Shown: piece after piece, positions 15,780 to 23,312 of the stretch
How positions within the stretch are numbered: position 1 is the stretch's first letter
Layout of the letters: each line of letters opens with the position of its first letter
Source of the DNA: a virus
Virus record (IMG/VR): IMGVR_UViG_3300044732_002429
Coordinates: 1 to 32,020 of that record
Strand: one strand, 5' to 3'
Length of the DNA stretch: 32,020 nt
Position numbers and translations under genes: made by a program
Notes under the pieces: model-generated
The model's input: the letters and a program-made list of their open reading frames with translations, nothing else
Databases searched by the model: none
What the model was told of the DNA's origin: nothing

Positions 15780-16316
15780 TTACTGATTCATCTGCCACAG
15801 GACGAATCTTCTGTCATCGGCCAAAATTCTTCCGCCAGAATCAGATGCAGAGCTATACATCACAGAGCCTTGGTATGTGTCGTGTTCAAGCCCTAGCGCG
15901 TGGCCAAGCTCATGAACAAGGACAACGACAGAATCCTCCGTTGGAGTTGCGACATCGATTGTAATCACAGCTTGAGTCATGTGCCAGCCATTATTTTGTC
16001 GCCAACATACTGCCTGCGTGACTCCAGTGTTCGAGATGTCTTGAATGTCGCTCTGTCTAAAATGAATTTCACCCCATATTTCATTACGTGGAAGATAAAC
16101 AAAAGCATTTTGGCCAAGGGTTGAATTCCAAACTGCGATTGCGTCAATGAGAGCTATTTCATCCTCTTCGTCGATTGAATTTTCGCTTGTGACGACTAGA
16201 GGGAAATCTTCCGGACCCCATCGAACAACATCCTCGCCTTCGTAAAAAACTCCATTTGTATGCCAAGTCGAAGAGCATGATGCGACAAAAAGAAGAACGG
16301 AGAGGTATTTTTTCAT
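15780..16316 (-). CDS. Predicted lipoprotein zinc metalloprotease (metzincin, matrixin-like)
   Basis: The 178-residue protein starts with a signal peptide ending in a lipobox (VASC, Cys14), so it should be exported and lipid-anchored. Residues 135-146 are HELGHALGLEHD, the metzincin zinc motif HExxHxxGxxHD with three His ligands and catalytic Glu136. The Met-turn is SVMYSS (Met153), followed by a typical ADDRR helix start. It therefore looks like an active peptidase of the matrixin (M10) type, acting outside the cytoplasmic membrane. A phage might use it to modify the host surface, enter or leave the cell, or exclude other phages; the target is unknown. The gene sits just before dnaE and its start codon lies in a hairpin loop (16296-16347). 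The neighbours are cytoplasmic proteins, so it looks like a moron. Confidence 0.9.
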   Translation of the reverse strand: MKKYLSVLLFVASCSSTWHTNGVFYEGEDVVRWGPEDFPLVVTSENSIDEEDEIALIDAIAVWNSTLGQNAFVYLPRNEIWGEIHFRQSDIQDISNTGVTQAVCWRQNNGWHMTQAVITIDVATPTEDSVVVLVHELGHALGLEHDTYQGSVMYSSASDSGGRILADDRRFVLWQMNQ

Positions 16317-16347
16317 TGGATTTTCCCAAGATAAATACCTCTCCGTT
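16296..16347 (-). promoter_or_regulatory. Perfect 15-bp hairpin with the metalloprotease start codon in its loop
   Basis: Positions 16296-16310 and 16333-16347 are exact inverted complements (15 bp, with no mismatch), separated by a 22-base loop. On the minus strand the upstream arm is in the 5' leader and the downstream arm encodes residues 3-7 of the metalloprotease. The loop contains a GGGA site and the ATG at 16316. An RNA hairpin of this strength could control access of ribosomes, either presenting the start in the loop or blocking the 5' arm. It is not followed by a T-run, so a terminator is unlikely. Confidence 0.75.
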
Positions 16348-16362
16348 TCAACTATGGCTAAT

Positions 16363-17427
16363 TTACGGCTTCCTCAAACCCAAAAGTATCCTATTCGCAT
16401 TATCCTGGCACTCTTTCTCGAAGCTTTCAGGATCTTCGGACCTCATGCAGCGCAGCGGAGAAGCTGCCGCTGAGATTGAATAGTTCAGTCCTCCATTTTC
16501 GTCAATTTCTTCTTTTGTCTGTTCCAATGCAGCCTCGATACGCCTTTGTTTCCAGGCTTCTCTTTGAGCTTTGATAAGATTGAGATGATCTTCTACGATT
16601 TCGTCAAAAAGCGCCTTCTCTTCTTCGCGAGTCATCGATGGCCTGCGCATCGAGACCTTTGGAAACAACTCTTTTCGGCTCTCGTCAATGACGATTCCCT
16701 CATCTTTAAGAGCCTGAGAAGCCAGAGTTGCATGCTTCTCTTTTTCTCGATCTGTGAGCGGAGAAAGCAATAGAGCCTCGTGAAGATATTTGCGAGCAAG
16801 TTCCTCTTGCCAGTTAGCAAAAGAGGAGGGATCCGACTTCCAATTATCATCGAGAAGCGCTTTTCTCAACTGAATCAGTTCATCGTGTCTTCTCCGAGAA
16901 TCGGGAGTTCCGAGCTTTCTCGGCAAAGCCCTCTCGATCGATCGAAGGATTTCATGAAACCTTCTGCCAGCTTCCAATTCTGGAGTTCCTGGCAAGTCCG
17001 AGCGAGGAGTCACAGTCTCAAATTTCCCATCGCGAGTCAAAATTCTGATACTCTCTGGCGGATTCGAAAGTTTTAAAATTTCTTTGTCGATCGCTTCTTT
17101 GATTTGATCAGCCATGTTTGAAGAAGCTTCGTCTTCTACCTCTTCCGCATAGCTCTTCTTCGGTTCGTCCGCCAAAACAAGTGCAGCCTCTAGAGCATTG
17201 ATTTCGTCTTGAACGTAGAAAGCCGCCTTCTTCAAATCCTGAATGGCTGCTCGAATCTCCGAACCAGGATATTCATCCTCGACCTTTCTTCCTGCACGAG
17301 AAATGTACTTGACTGCATTTCCAAGAGCGAAGTTGAGTTCCCAATCTCGAATCACGTGAATTGGCTCAAACTTCCTTCCTTGAACATAATGATTTGGTTT
17401 GTTGATCTTGTCTTCTTTTTCTGTCAT
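16363..17427 (-). CDS. DUF3310-domain protein with long helical C-terminus
   Basis: Residues 6-75 form a DUF3310 domain (INKPNHYVQGRKFEPIHVI, then FALGNAVKYISRAGRK, then EIRAAIQDLKKAAFYV). This domain is widespread in phages and described as a SaV-like or nucleotide-kinase-associated protein, but its biochemical role is not settled. The rest (about 100-354) is a charged, mainly helical extension not typical of DUF3310 proteins, which are usually only about 80-130 residues. The extension has Arg/Glu helices and no motif I know. ATG 17427 overlaps the upstream stop as ATGA. It is likely linked to phage nucleotide metabolism. Confidence 0.75.
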   Translation of the reverse strand: MTEKEDKINKPNHYVQGRKFEPIHVIRDWELNFALGNAVKYISRAGRKVEDEYPGSEIRAAIQDLKKAAFYVQDEINALEAALVLADEPKKSYAEEVEDEASSNMADQIKEAIDKEILKLSNPPESIRILTRDGKFETVTPRSDLPGTPELEAGRRFHEILRSIERALPRKLGTPDSRRRHDELIQLRKALLDDNWKSDPSSFANWQEELARKYLHEALLLSPLTDREKEKHATLASQALKDEGIVIDESRKELFPKVSMRRPSMTREEEKALFDEIVEDHLNLIKAQREAWKQRRIEAALEQTKEEIDENGGLNYSISAAASPLRCMRSEDPESFEKECQDNANRILLGLRKP

Positions 17428-17627
17428 GTCTCTTCCTTTTCATTTTTCCAGTTTGGCCCGTCGAAAGAGTCAAGAGACATTAATCCAGTTCGCCCAGACA
17501 CGATGCCTGGCTCAAAGGAAACAAACATGTCACCAACCTCAAGAATCTTTACGACTCTTCTTTTGACCCTCTCTTTTACGTCCTCGTAACTCCACATCTG
17601 TCCCGGTTGCGGCTTTGGCTTTGTCAT
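17424..17627 (-). CDS. Small SH3-like protein
   Basis: The 67 residues begin PQPGQMWSY and continue with alternating hydrophobic strands (RRVVKILEVGDMFVSFEPG). This fits small SH3-like barrels common in phage genomes, many of unknown role. AAGGAG lies four bases before ATG 17627. The first 89 bases overlap the 3' end of the upstream nuclease-like gene in another frame, an unusually long overlap; both frames have good support. The function is unknown. Confidence 0.65.
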   Translation of the reverse strand: MTKPKPQPGQMWSYEDVKERVKRRVVKILEVGDMFVSFEPGIVSGRTGLMSLDSFDGPNWKNEKEET

Positions 17628-18054
17628 ACTTCTCCTTGTGAATCAATTTCGCTTTGTCAAGAAACTTTCTCTTGATTAGTTCATTCGTAACGAAAACGCA
17701 AGCCAGATGTTCGTTTGCTTTACAGAAGCCTTCAAGAGACTTTCTTTTCGCCTCGATCTCTAGCTTCTTTTTCTCATAAACAAAACCCAGCCATTTCACT
17801 TCGGCAATTAGGAAATTTTCAATCAAAAAATCTGGATTGTATTTTCTTTGTCGCTTTTTGAGTGGATCAAAATACGAAATGGCTGGGCCGTCGTAATTTT
17901 CAATTCGAAGCTTTAGGCTTTCGCAGTGAAGTATTGTGGCAAGCTCAAGAGAAGAAAAATATTTTAAGTGTTTGTACTCTCCAACGTAGAAAGTTTCTTT
18001 GAACTTGTCTTTTTGGAAAGACTTTTTGTTTTTATTTTTCTTCTCTCTTTTCAT
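17539..18054 (-). CDS. Candidate PD-(D/E)XK nuclease
   Basis: The 171-residue protein contains YNPDFLIENFLIAEVKW (residues 72-88): Asp75, then Glu85-x-Lys87, spaced as in the PD-(D/E)XK nuclease core of TnsA-like and phage endonucleases. The upstream SSLELATIL segment supplies a helix with a Glu (E37), as such folds often do. Both ends are strongly basic, consistent with DNA binding. It would cut DNA with metal ions, but the role here (recombination intermediates, host DNA) is not shown. The start ATG 18054 has only a weak site. Its last 89 bases overlap the SH3-like gene. Confidence 0.65.
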   Translation of the reverse strand: MKREKKNKNKKSFQKDKFKETFYVGEYKHLKYFSSLELATILHCESLKLRIENYDGPAISYFDPLKKRQRKYNPDFLIENFLIAEVKWLGFVYEKKKLEIEAKRKSLEGFCKANEHLACVFVTNELIKRKFLDKAKLIHKEKYDKAKAATGTDVELRGRKREGQKKSRKDS

Positions 18055-18062
18055 GAATTAGC

Positions 18063-18590
18063 TCACAGGATCAGCCCAATTGCTTCCATCGCTCGGCCTT
18101 GCGCCTCGGATACTTCATTCATCGCTTGAGAACCAGCCATCTCTCGAAAAGCTCGCTCATGAAAGATTTCCTCTTTCAGAATCTTTCGGAAAGTGTCACG
18201 AATATCCTTGTCGGCCTCTTCGTCATCAGCAATGACTTGAATACGTTCTAGACGCATCTTCTCTGCGTGTGCACCAACAGCAGCACCAGTCTTGTAGTCG
18301 ACTGCACTTGGCAGGATCTCTTTCCAGTATCGATCCGAATGTTCGTCAACTGTAGCAATTCCCCGACTCTCAAGAAGAGTCTTGACCCACGATGCATGAT
18401 TCATTTCTTGATCTGCGATTGTGTTGAGAATATCGCTTTGCTTTTGCGAAATTTCGCTTCCGAACTTCTGTTGAAAGTCTCGGATTCTAACCGCAGCACC
18501 AGTCTCGCCAACAAACTGAGCCTGTAGCCACGATGCCAACTTTTCCTTACTTGCCTTAACTTCTGTCCACCACTCTTTACTTGTTTTCAT
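18063..18590 (-). CDS. COQ7/ferritin-like diiron protein
   Basis: From ATG 18590 the protein has 175 residues and a four-helix pattern. Numbering from that start, GETGAAVRIRDFQ carries Glu29, DQEMNH gives Glu62 and His65 as ExxH, and EEIFHERAF supplies a second ExxH, with another candidate Glu in AEKMRLERI. These are the ligand positions of ferritin-like diiron proteins, and the GETGA helix is closest to the COQ7/MiaE type. It may be an oxygenase or ferroxidase. AGGAG lies seven bases before the ATG; the frame runs back to 18626 within the upstream gene. Substrate unknown. Confidence 0.75.
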   Translation of the reverse strand: MKTSKEWWTEVKASKEKLASWLQAQFVGETGAAVRIRDFQQKFGSEISQKQSDILNTIADQEMNHASWVKTLLESRGIATVDEHSDRYWKEILPSAVDYKTGAAVGAHAEKMRLERIQVIADDEEADKDIRDTFRKILKEEIFHERAFREMAGSQAMNEVSEAQGRAMEAIGLIL

Positions 18591-18603
18591 TTTCTTTCTC
18601 CTT

Positions 18604-19251
18604 TTACTGAACTGCTCCAAACTCATAAATCTGCTCTACCCAATGTTCAATCTGCTTGAAATTGTTTGTTCGAAGCTTGAAGTCTTTTGCGTCCTCGTTT
18701 TGAGGCGTGGCGACAAGAATTGCATTAGCTGGACCAAATCGCTTTCCGTTCCACTCTGCTTGATTGTAATTGTTCCAATCTCGGCAGTTGCGAGTATGAT
18801 CATCGATAAGAGTTAGTCCGGAAACATATCGCTTATCAACGGCAAAAATCACGTCAGTCCGTGCAGCATCAAAATGCTTTGCAAGCCATTTTCGACGTTC
18901 GTATGGCCATGTCTTGTTGTCTTTTGGGGGAGATGTGACAAACAAAATTTCATGACCAGCACTCCGAAGATTCTCCACAAATTCTTGAGAACCAGGAATG
19001 ACGGGAAGTTGCGAACAAAATCCTTGCATCTTCCAAGCCTTCTCAAGCCCAGATTCGGTCCAAAACGGATACGTTCGAGTATCGGCAGTTACTTCTTCGA
19101 ACAGAATCTTCTTCGAAACCTTCCCAGAGTTGTTTGCGTACTCAATGCAAAACTTCATGAAATCACAAAGAACTCCGTCACAATCAATCAAAACTTTCTT
19201 CTTGTTAATCTTTACTCTTCTTTCTTGTTGTTCGAAAATGGAGGGCGCCAA
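18604..19251 (-). CDS. HAD-family 5'(3')-deoxyribonucleotidase-like protein; start uncertain
   Basis: The sequence KKKVLIDCDGVLCDFM is HAD motif I (DxDGVL) as in NT5C-type deoxyribonucleotidases. LFVTSPPK supplies motif II and LTLIDDHTRNC motif III/IV, so it should remove phosphate from deoxynucleoside monophosphates or similar, close to the reductase genes. The start is odd. The frame contains no ATG or GTG before motif I. TTG 19251 gives 215 residues but overlaps the 41-codon frame by 40 bases and has no SD. ATT 19209 would give N-K-K-K-V-L-I-D-C after Met, the usual start of this family, with GAAGAG just upstream. A short TTG right before motif I would remove the first strand. Confidence 0.8.
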   Translation of the reverse strand: MAPSIFEQQERRVKINKKKVLIDCDGVLCDFMKFCIEYANNSGKVSKKILFEEVTADTRTYPFWTESGLEKAWKMQGFCSQLPVIPGSQEFVENLRSAGHEILFVTSPPKDNKTWPYERRKWLAKHFDAARTDVIFAVDKRYVSGLTLIDDHTRNCRDWNNYNQAEWNGKRFGPANAILVATPQNEDAKDFKLRTNNFKQIEHWVEQIYEFGAVQ

Positions 19252-19337
19252 TCACCAAGAGACTTCTTGATATAAATATTGCGCAAGCCTTCTCGCAGTT
19301 CGAGCTTAGCAGCATACGGCAACGACGCAACGATCAA
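19212..19337 (-). CDS. 41-codon orphan frame after the HNH gene (possible remnant)
   Basis: Between the HNH gene and the deoxyribonucleotidase gene an open frame from TTG 19337 (overlapping the HNH stop as TTGA) ends at TAA 19212. It encodes 41 residues (LPYAAKLELREGLRNIYIKK, then SLGDWRPPFSNNKKEE) with a protein-like composition, unlike random sequence. The frame has no ATG and no good SD, and upstream it is blocked by a TGA inside the HNH gene. It may be a small gene translated by coupling, or the 3' end of a gene whose start was lost when the HNH gene inserted. No family recognised. Confidence 0.45.
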   Translation of the reverse strand: MIVASLPYAAKLELREGLRNIYIKKSLGDWRPPFSNNKKEE

Positions 19338-20152
19338 AGCGACATATGGTCATGAATTTTCTTGATTTGACAAACAAACTCTTCAAGACTTGATGCAAGT
19401 TTCATTTTATTGCAAATATAACAACATGGGACCAAATTCTCTTTATCGTGAGGCAATTTACTGTCTATCCTATCTAACCCGTTGTATACAAAATATGCAT
19501 CTGGATTCTTTTGGTGTCCACTGTATTCTCTCTTCGATGATAAAACCTTTTTTTCACCATTGGTTTTGTATACTAAGTGAGTCTTGTTCAGACGGGATGC
19601 GCCACAATAAAAACAATTTTTTTGTGACAAAATTAAAAAATCCTCAAAAGACAAATTTCCATCCTTGTAAGATTGTCTGTAAACAGATCTTGCTGCATAT
19701 CGTATTGTGTCCAATTCTGTTAAATTTTTTGACTTTTCTGTGTTTATGGTAATTGCATTCGGCAAACAACCACAAGACTTTGTGTGACCATTTTTCACAC
19801 TGGAGGCGAGTATAATTTTTTCTTTCCCGCAATCACACAAACATAACCACATTGGGCTGTTGTGTTTGTTTTGTTTTTCGAAACGCAAAAAAGTCAAACA
19901 ATTATACTTGTCTCCGCTCTTGAATACAGAACCTTTTTTTTTATTAAGCTCCATTCGATGAATGGCTGCACCACAATGTTTTTGAGTACCAGACTTAAAT
20001 AAACTAAATCTGATAATCTTGGATGCTCCACAAGAACAAGAAACTAAGCACATTTTCTGTCTGTGTTTGTTCTTTTCGGTGAACTGCACTATCGTCAACT
20101 GATTACTTTGTTTTCCAATAAAATCGGCTTCGATAAAATCTTTACCACTCAT
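19334..20152 (-). CDS. HNH homing-type endonuclease
   Basis: The 272-residue protein has two N-terminal repeats with Cys knuckles (CLVSCSCGASKIIRFSL with KHCG, residues 35-61; WLCLCDCGKEKIILAS with KSCGC, 103-129), which probably bind DNA through zinc. The C-terminal half has an HNH nuclease: CFYCG, then NGLDRIDSKLPHDKENLVPC and CCYICNKMK. Such genes spread by cutting unoccupied alleles and often sit beside or in ribonucleotide reductase genes. It begins one base before the nrdA stop ends, using a GAGGG site inside the last nrdA codons. By eye it is richer in A and T than its neighbours, consistent with recent arrival. Confidence 0.9.
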   Translation of the reverse strand: MSGKDFIEADFIGKQSNQLTIVQFTEKNKHRQKMCLVSCSCGASKIIRFSLFKSGTQKHCGAAIHRMELNKKKGSVFKSGDKYNCLTFLRFEKQNKHNSPMWLCLCDCGKEKIILASSVKNGHTKSCGCLPNAITINTEKSKNLTELDTIRYAARSVYRQSYKDGNLSFEDFLILSQKNCFYCGASRLNKTHLVYKTNGEKKVLSSKREYSGHQKNPDAYFVYNGLDRIDSKLPHDKENLVPCCYICNKMKLASSLEEFVCQIKKIHDHMSL

Positions 20153-21907
20153 TCAGCCCTCACACAAAGCACAATCTTCGGGAGGCTTTGGAGCTTTCGA
20201 CTCAATGCTCTCGCGTTTATACTCCTTTGTTCCAGAATCTTTCAAAGGAGAATTGCTATGAGTGTAATACAAAGACTTGATTCCAAGCTTGTGTGCTTCT
20301 ACATGAATCTTGTGAAGCTTCTTTTGATCTACATCTGGAAAGAAGAAGAGGTTCAAGGACTGACCCTGGTCAATAAACTTCTGTCTGGCGGCAGCCAGAC
20401 GTACCAAAGCCATTTGATCAATTTCTCTCGCTGTCAAGAAAATTTTCTTTTGTTCTTCTGTCAAGAAATTGAGATGTTGTACGCTTCCGTCTTGCAGGTT
20501 GATCGACTTCCAAGTCTTGGACGTATTCTCTCCAAGAGTTTCGAGAAGCTCTTCGAGAAGCTTGTTTTTGATTTGGAAAGTTCCCTTCGCTGTTCCTTTT
20601 GAGATAAGATTTGCTGTGATTGGTTCAATGCCGCTCGACATTCCGCCAGAGATGATAGAATTTGATGCAGTTGGAGCGATAGCAAATAGATGCGTGTGAC
20701 GCCTTCCGTGACCTTTGCACCATTCTGGTTCGCCAAAAAGATCCGCAAGAGTCTTTGTGGCTTGTTCACCTTTTTCGTGGATTCCCTTGAAAATCTTCGA
20801 ATTGAGAATGTGGGCTTCCATCGAATCGAAAGCCAAACCTTTTTGCTGCAACAATGTGTGAAAACCCAAAACGCCAAGACCAATTGCTCGACTCTTGATT
20901 GCAAAACGTGCAGAATTTTCGAAACCTGGAATGTCTTTTGCTTTTTGAATAAACTCTTCAATGACTCCATCGAGAAAGAGAATTGAGGTTTGTACGAGAT
21001 TGGTATCTTTCCATTCATCGTATCTCGCAAGATTCAAGGAACTCAAACAACAAACAAAACTGTGGAGAAAATCAGTGAACAACATGATTTCTGTGCAGAT
21101 GTTCGAAGCCTGAACAAGAAGACCAAGATCTTTGTAGCACTGAGGATTTGCGTTGTTTACGTTGTCCGTAAAGAACATGTACGGCTCGCCAACCTCAAGA
21201 CGAGTTTTTAGAACCTTCTGCCAACGTCGACGAGCTTCTTCGTCTCCATCCTTGACTTTTTTCATGAAAGAATCAGAAATACAAACTCCATGATGAAGAT
21301 TCAAACATTGGCTATTCGGATCTCCGACTGGTTTGCGCATTTGCAGAAACTCATCAAAGTCTCCGTGTTCGATATCAAGATAAGCAGCCGCAGCACCACG
21401 ACGAACTCCTCCCTGAGAAACGCCAACCGCCGTCGAGTCCAATATCTTCAAGAATGAAAGAGTGCCAGACGAAGTTCCATTTTGTGAAATTTTTGAGCCT
21501 CTTGGACGAACTGCGTTCCAGTGCGTTCCAACACCTCCGCCGTTTTTGCTCAACATAGCAACTTCGTGCATGCTCTTCATTATCCCGTCAACAGAATCAG
21601 GAATTGCTACAGAAAAGCAGCTAATTGGCAAGCCTCTTGTTGTGCCAACATTTGAAAGAATGGGAGACGCAGGACAAAGCCAATTCTTCCACATTAAACT
21701 AAAAAATTCTTCCGAAATAGAAATGTCATAACCCTTTCCTTCTTGGGACATTTCCGCAATGCGGTGGCCGACACCGTATGCCACTCGGCGATACATTGCT
21801 TTTGGAGTCTCGCCTTCGAGGAGATATCCACCAGAAAGAGTCTTAAAAGAGTCTTCCGTCATCCAGTCGGGAGCTTCTCCGGCAGTCTTCAATTCTTCTA
21901 GATTCAT
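20153..21907 (-). CDS. nrdA: Class I ribonucleoside-diphosphate reductase, alpha subunit
   Basis: The 584-residue catalytic subunit makes deoxynucleotides from ribonucleoside diphosphates. Seen: the redox Cys97 (ISCFS), the NICTE active site (N269, C271, E273), the second redox Cys at 286/287 (VCCLSS), the radical-transfer Tyr pair Y547-Y548 (SLYYTHSN), and the terminal redox pair CALC (579-582). It is shorter than E. coli NrdA (761) because the N-terminal ATP-cone is absent, so it should lack overall activity inhibition by dATP. The segment after NICTE reads MLFTDFLHS, where homologues usually have a Pro-Thr motif; this may affect substrate binding. ATG 21907 overlaps the nrdB stop (ATGA). 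Confidence 0.95.
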   Translation of the reverse strand: MNLEELKTAGEAPDWMTEDSFKTLSGGYLLEGETPKAMYRRVAYGVGHRIAEMSQEGKGYDISISEEFFSLMWKNWLCPASPILSNVGTTRGLPISCFSVAIPDSVDGIMKSMHEVAMLSKNGGGVGTHWNAVRPRGSKISQNGTSSGTLSFLKILDSTAVGVSQGGVRRGAAAAYLDIEHGDFDEFLQMRKPVGDPNSQCLNLHHGVCISDSFMKKVKDGDEEARRRWQKVLKTRLEVGEPYMFFTDNVNNANPQCYKDLGLLVQASNICTEIMLFTDFLHSFVCCLSSLNLARYDEWKDTNLVQTSILFLDGVIEEFIQKAKDIPGFENSARFAIKSRAIGLGVLGFHTLLQQKGLAFDSMEAHILNSKIFKGIHEKGEQATKTLADLFGEPEWCKGHGRRHTHLFAIAPTASNSIISGGMSSGIEPITANLISKGTAKGTFQIKNKLLEELLETLGENTSKTWKSINLQDGSVQHLNFLTEEQKKIFLTAREIDQMALVRLAAARQKFIDQGQSLNLFFFPDVDQKKLHKIHVEAHKLGIKSLYYTHSNSPLKDSGTKEYKRESIESKAPKPPEDCALCEG

Positions 21908-22893
21908 CCTTCGTCCTCCTCATCAAACATTCCATCATCAAAAGTTACTACACCTTTGCCATAAGCTGACACTCTCTGGCTGAAGAAATCAACACTTGTG
22001 GCGCCAGAAGAAAGAGGCTCAAACCACGCCTCAAATTTCTCCAAAGAGTCTTTGTCTAAAGTTTTCCAGTTCATCTTCAATCCAAGTTCTCCGAGCTTCA
22101 TGTTTGCTTGGCTTCGAATGAAGTTCTTCAAATCTTTCGGATCTAATCCCTGAATTGAGCCGCCCGCAAACACCTTGTCGATGAACGCATCCTCGATCGC
22201 TACGGTGTCTCTGGCCGCCTGATATATCTTCTTCTTCAATTCGTCTGTCCAAATTTCGGGATTCTCTTTGATGAAAGTTCTAAACAACCAACATCCAGCA
22301 GAAGAATGAAGCGTCTCATCTCTGATCGACCAGCTAATAATTCTTCCAACGCCTTTGAGTTTATTGAACCTTTCGAAATTTAGTAGCACAGCAAAATTTG
22401 CAAAAAGAGAAACACCCTCAGTGAAAGCAGAGAAAACTGCAAGCGAGAGGGCGATTTCTTCTTTTGTCGCTCCGGTTTCTTTGTTAAATTCTACCAAGCG
22501 ATCAATTTTCGCCTTTGCTGTTGGCTCGGCAAGAAAGGCGTCATAATCCTCGATTCCCAAAGTTTCATTCAGATGAGAGTACGCATTAGTATGAATCGAT
22601 TCGAAAGCGCCAAATGTAATAGCCATCATCTGAATTTCAGGATGCCGAAACCAAGAGGCCACTTTCTGGCTCCAATACTCATTTACTTGAATCTCCGATT
22701 GGATAAATCCTTTCAAGATTCCTCCAACGACAACTTTTTCATTGTCAGTCAAAGACATTTTCCAATCTTGGACATCTCCATTCATTGGAACTTCAGTGAC
22801 CAGCCAGTGTGCTTGCTGTTGCTTCAACCAAAAATCAAAGCACTCGGGATACATGTACGGTTTGTAAACTTGTCTTGGAACCAGTAGTGTCAT
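21904..22893 (-). CDS. nrdB: Class I ribonucleoside-diphosphate reductase, beta subunit
   Basis: The 329-residue radical-generating subunit keeps the diiron and radical residues: a first-helix Glu (IQSEIQVNEYW, E67), E98 and H101 (FESIH), the radical Tyr105 (HTNAY), E159 (FTEGV), and E193 with H196 (RDETLH). It would form the tyrosyl radical that NrdA uses. The acidic C-terminal end (DDGMFDEEDEG) is the usual docking tail for NrdA. ATG 22893 has AAGG seven bases before it and lies 32 bases after the MazG-like gene. The order nrdB-nrdA is reversed relative to E. coli but common in phages. Confidence 0.95.
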   Translation of the reverse strand: MTLLVPRQVYKPYMYPECFDFWLKQQQAHWLVTEVPMNGDVQDWKMSLTDNEKVVVGGILKGFIQSEIQVNEYWSQKVASWFRHPEIQMMAITFGAFESIHTNAYSHLNETLGIEDYDAFLAEPTAKAKIDRLVEFNKETGATKEEIALSLAVFSAFTEGVSLFANFAVLLNFERFNKLKGVGRIISWSIRDETLHSSAGCWLFRTFIKENPEIWTDELKKKIYQAARDTVAIEDAFIDKVFAGGSIQGLDPKDLKNFIRSQANMKLGELGLKMNWKTLDKDSLEKFEAWFEPLSSGATSVDFFSQRVSAYGKGVVTFDDGMFDEEDEG

Positions 22894-22925
22894 AGGGGAG
22901 CCTTAGATAGAAATCAAGTCCAGAT

Positions 22926-23312
22926 TCAAATCACTTTTCCGCCGTGACGATATGGACGAGTTTTGTTATACTCGTTCTTGAGATTAATCACGGCAGCAAG
23001 ATCAAGTCCCTCGCCTCCGCAAAGATCGAAAATGCGAATGATGGCATCTGCAATCTCCACAATGGCGCCTTCCGGCTTTCCGTTCTTGAGATAGACCTGA
23101 TCAACGAGATGTCCAGCACGAAGCTCTTCTACGGCCTCCGAGATCTCACAATGAACAAGAAGCAGACGCTCGAAAGTACCAACCTTTTCGACGTCGTACC
23201 AACCCTTGCTTCGAGACACTTCGTAACAATCCGTACACCATTCGGAGACAGACTTGCTGTTTGAGTAAGCTGACAGTTCTTCCTTCGACAAATAATTCAC
23301 ATCTTCCTTCAT
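22926..23312 (-). CDS. MazG-like NTP pyrophosphohydrolase
   Basis: From ATG 23312 the protein is 128 residues. LLLVHCEISEAVEELRAG and VEIADAIIRIFDLCGG carry the Glu/Asp residues of the all-alpha MazG-like NTP pyrophosphohydrolases, ending NKTRPYRHGGKVI as many phage and bacterial members do. These enzymes cut NTP or dNTP to NMP and pyrophosphate and may clean modified nucleotides or lower alarmone levels. The start overlaps the upstream stop as ATGA with GGAGG six bases before, clearly preferred to the frame's opening at 23414. It lies upstream of the reductase genes. Confidence 0.85.
   Translation of the reverse strand: MKEDVNYLSKEELSAYSNSKSVSEWCTDCYEVSRSKGWYDVEKVGTFERLLLVHCEISEAVEELRAGHLVDQVYLKNGKPEGAIVEIADAIIRIFDLCGGEGLDLAAVINLKNEYNKTRPYRHGGKVI

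Noticed and set aside
19271-19278. TATAAATA, the T4 late promoter sequence
   Set aside because: It lies on the plus strand, where no gene follows, so it would point away from all genes here. An 8-base AT match is expected by chance.
20153-21907. A truncated nrdA, because it is much shorter than E. coli NrdA
   Set aside because: All catalytic residues, the Tyr pair and the C-terminal Cys pair are present. The lack of the ATP-cone is a normal variant.
22894-22925. A promoter in the gap before nrdB
   Set aside because: The gap has AT-rich hexamers but no pair with proper spacing, so no promoter can be supported.
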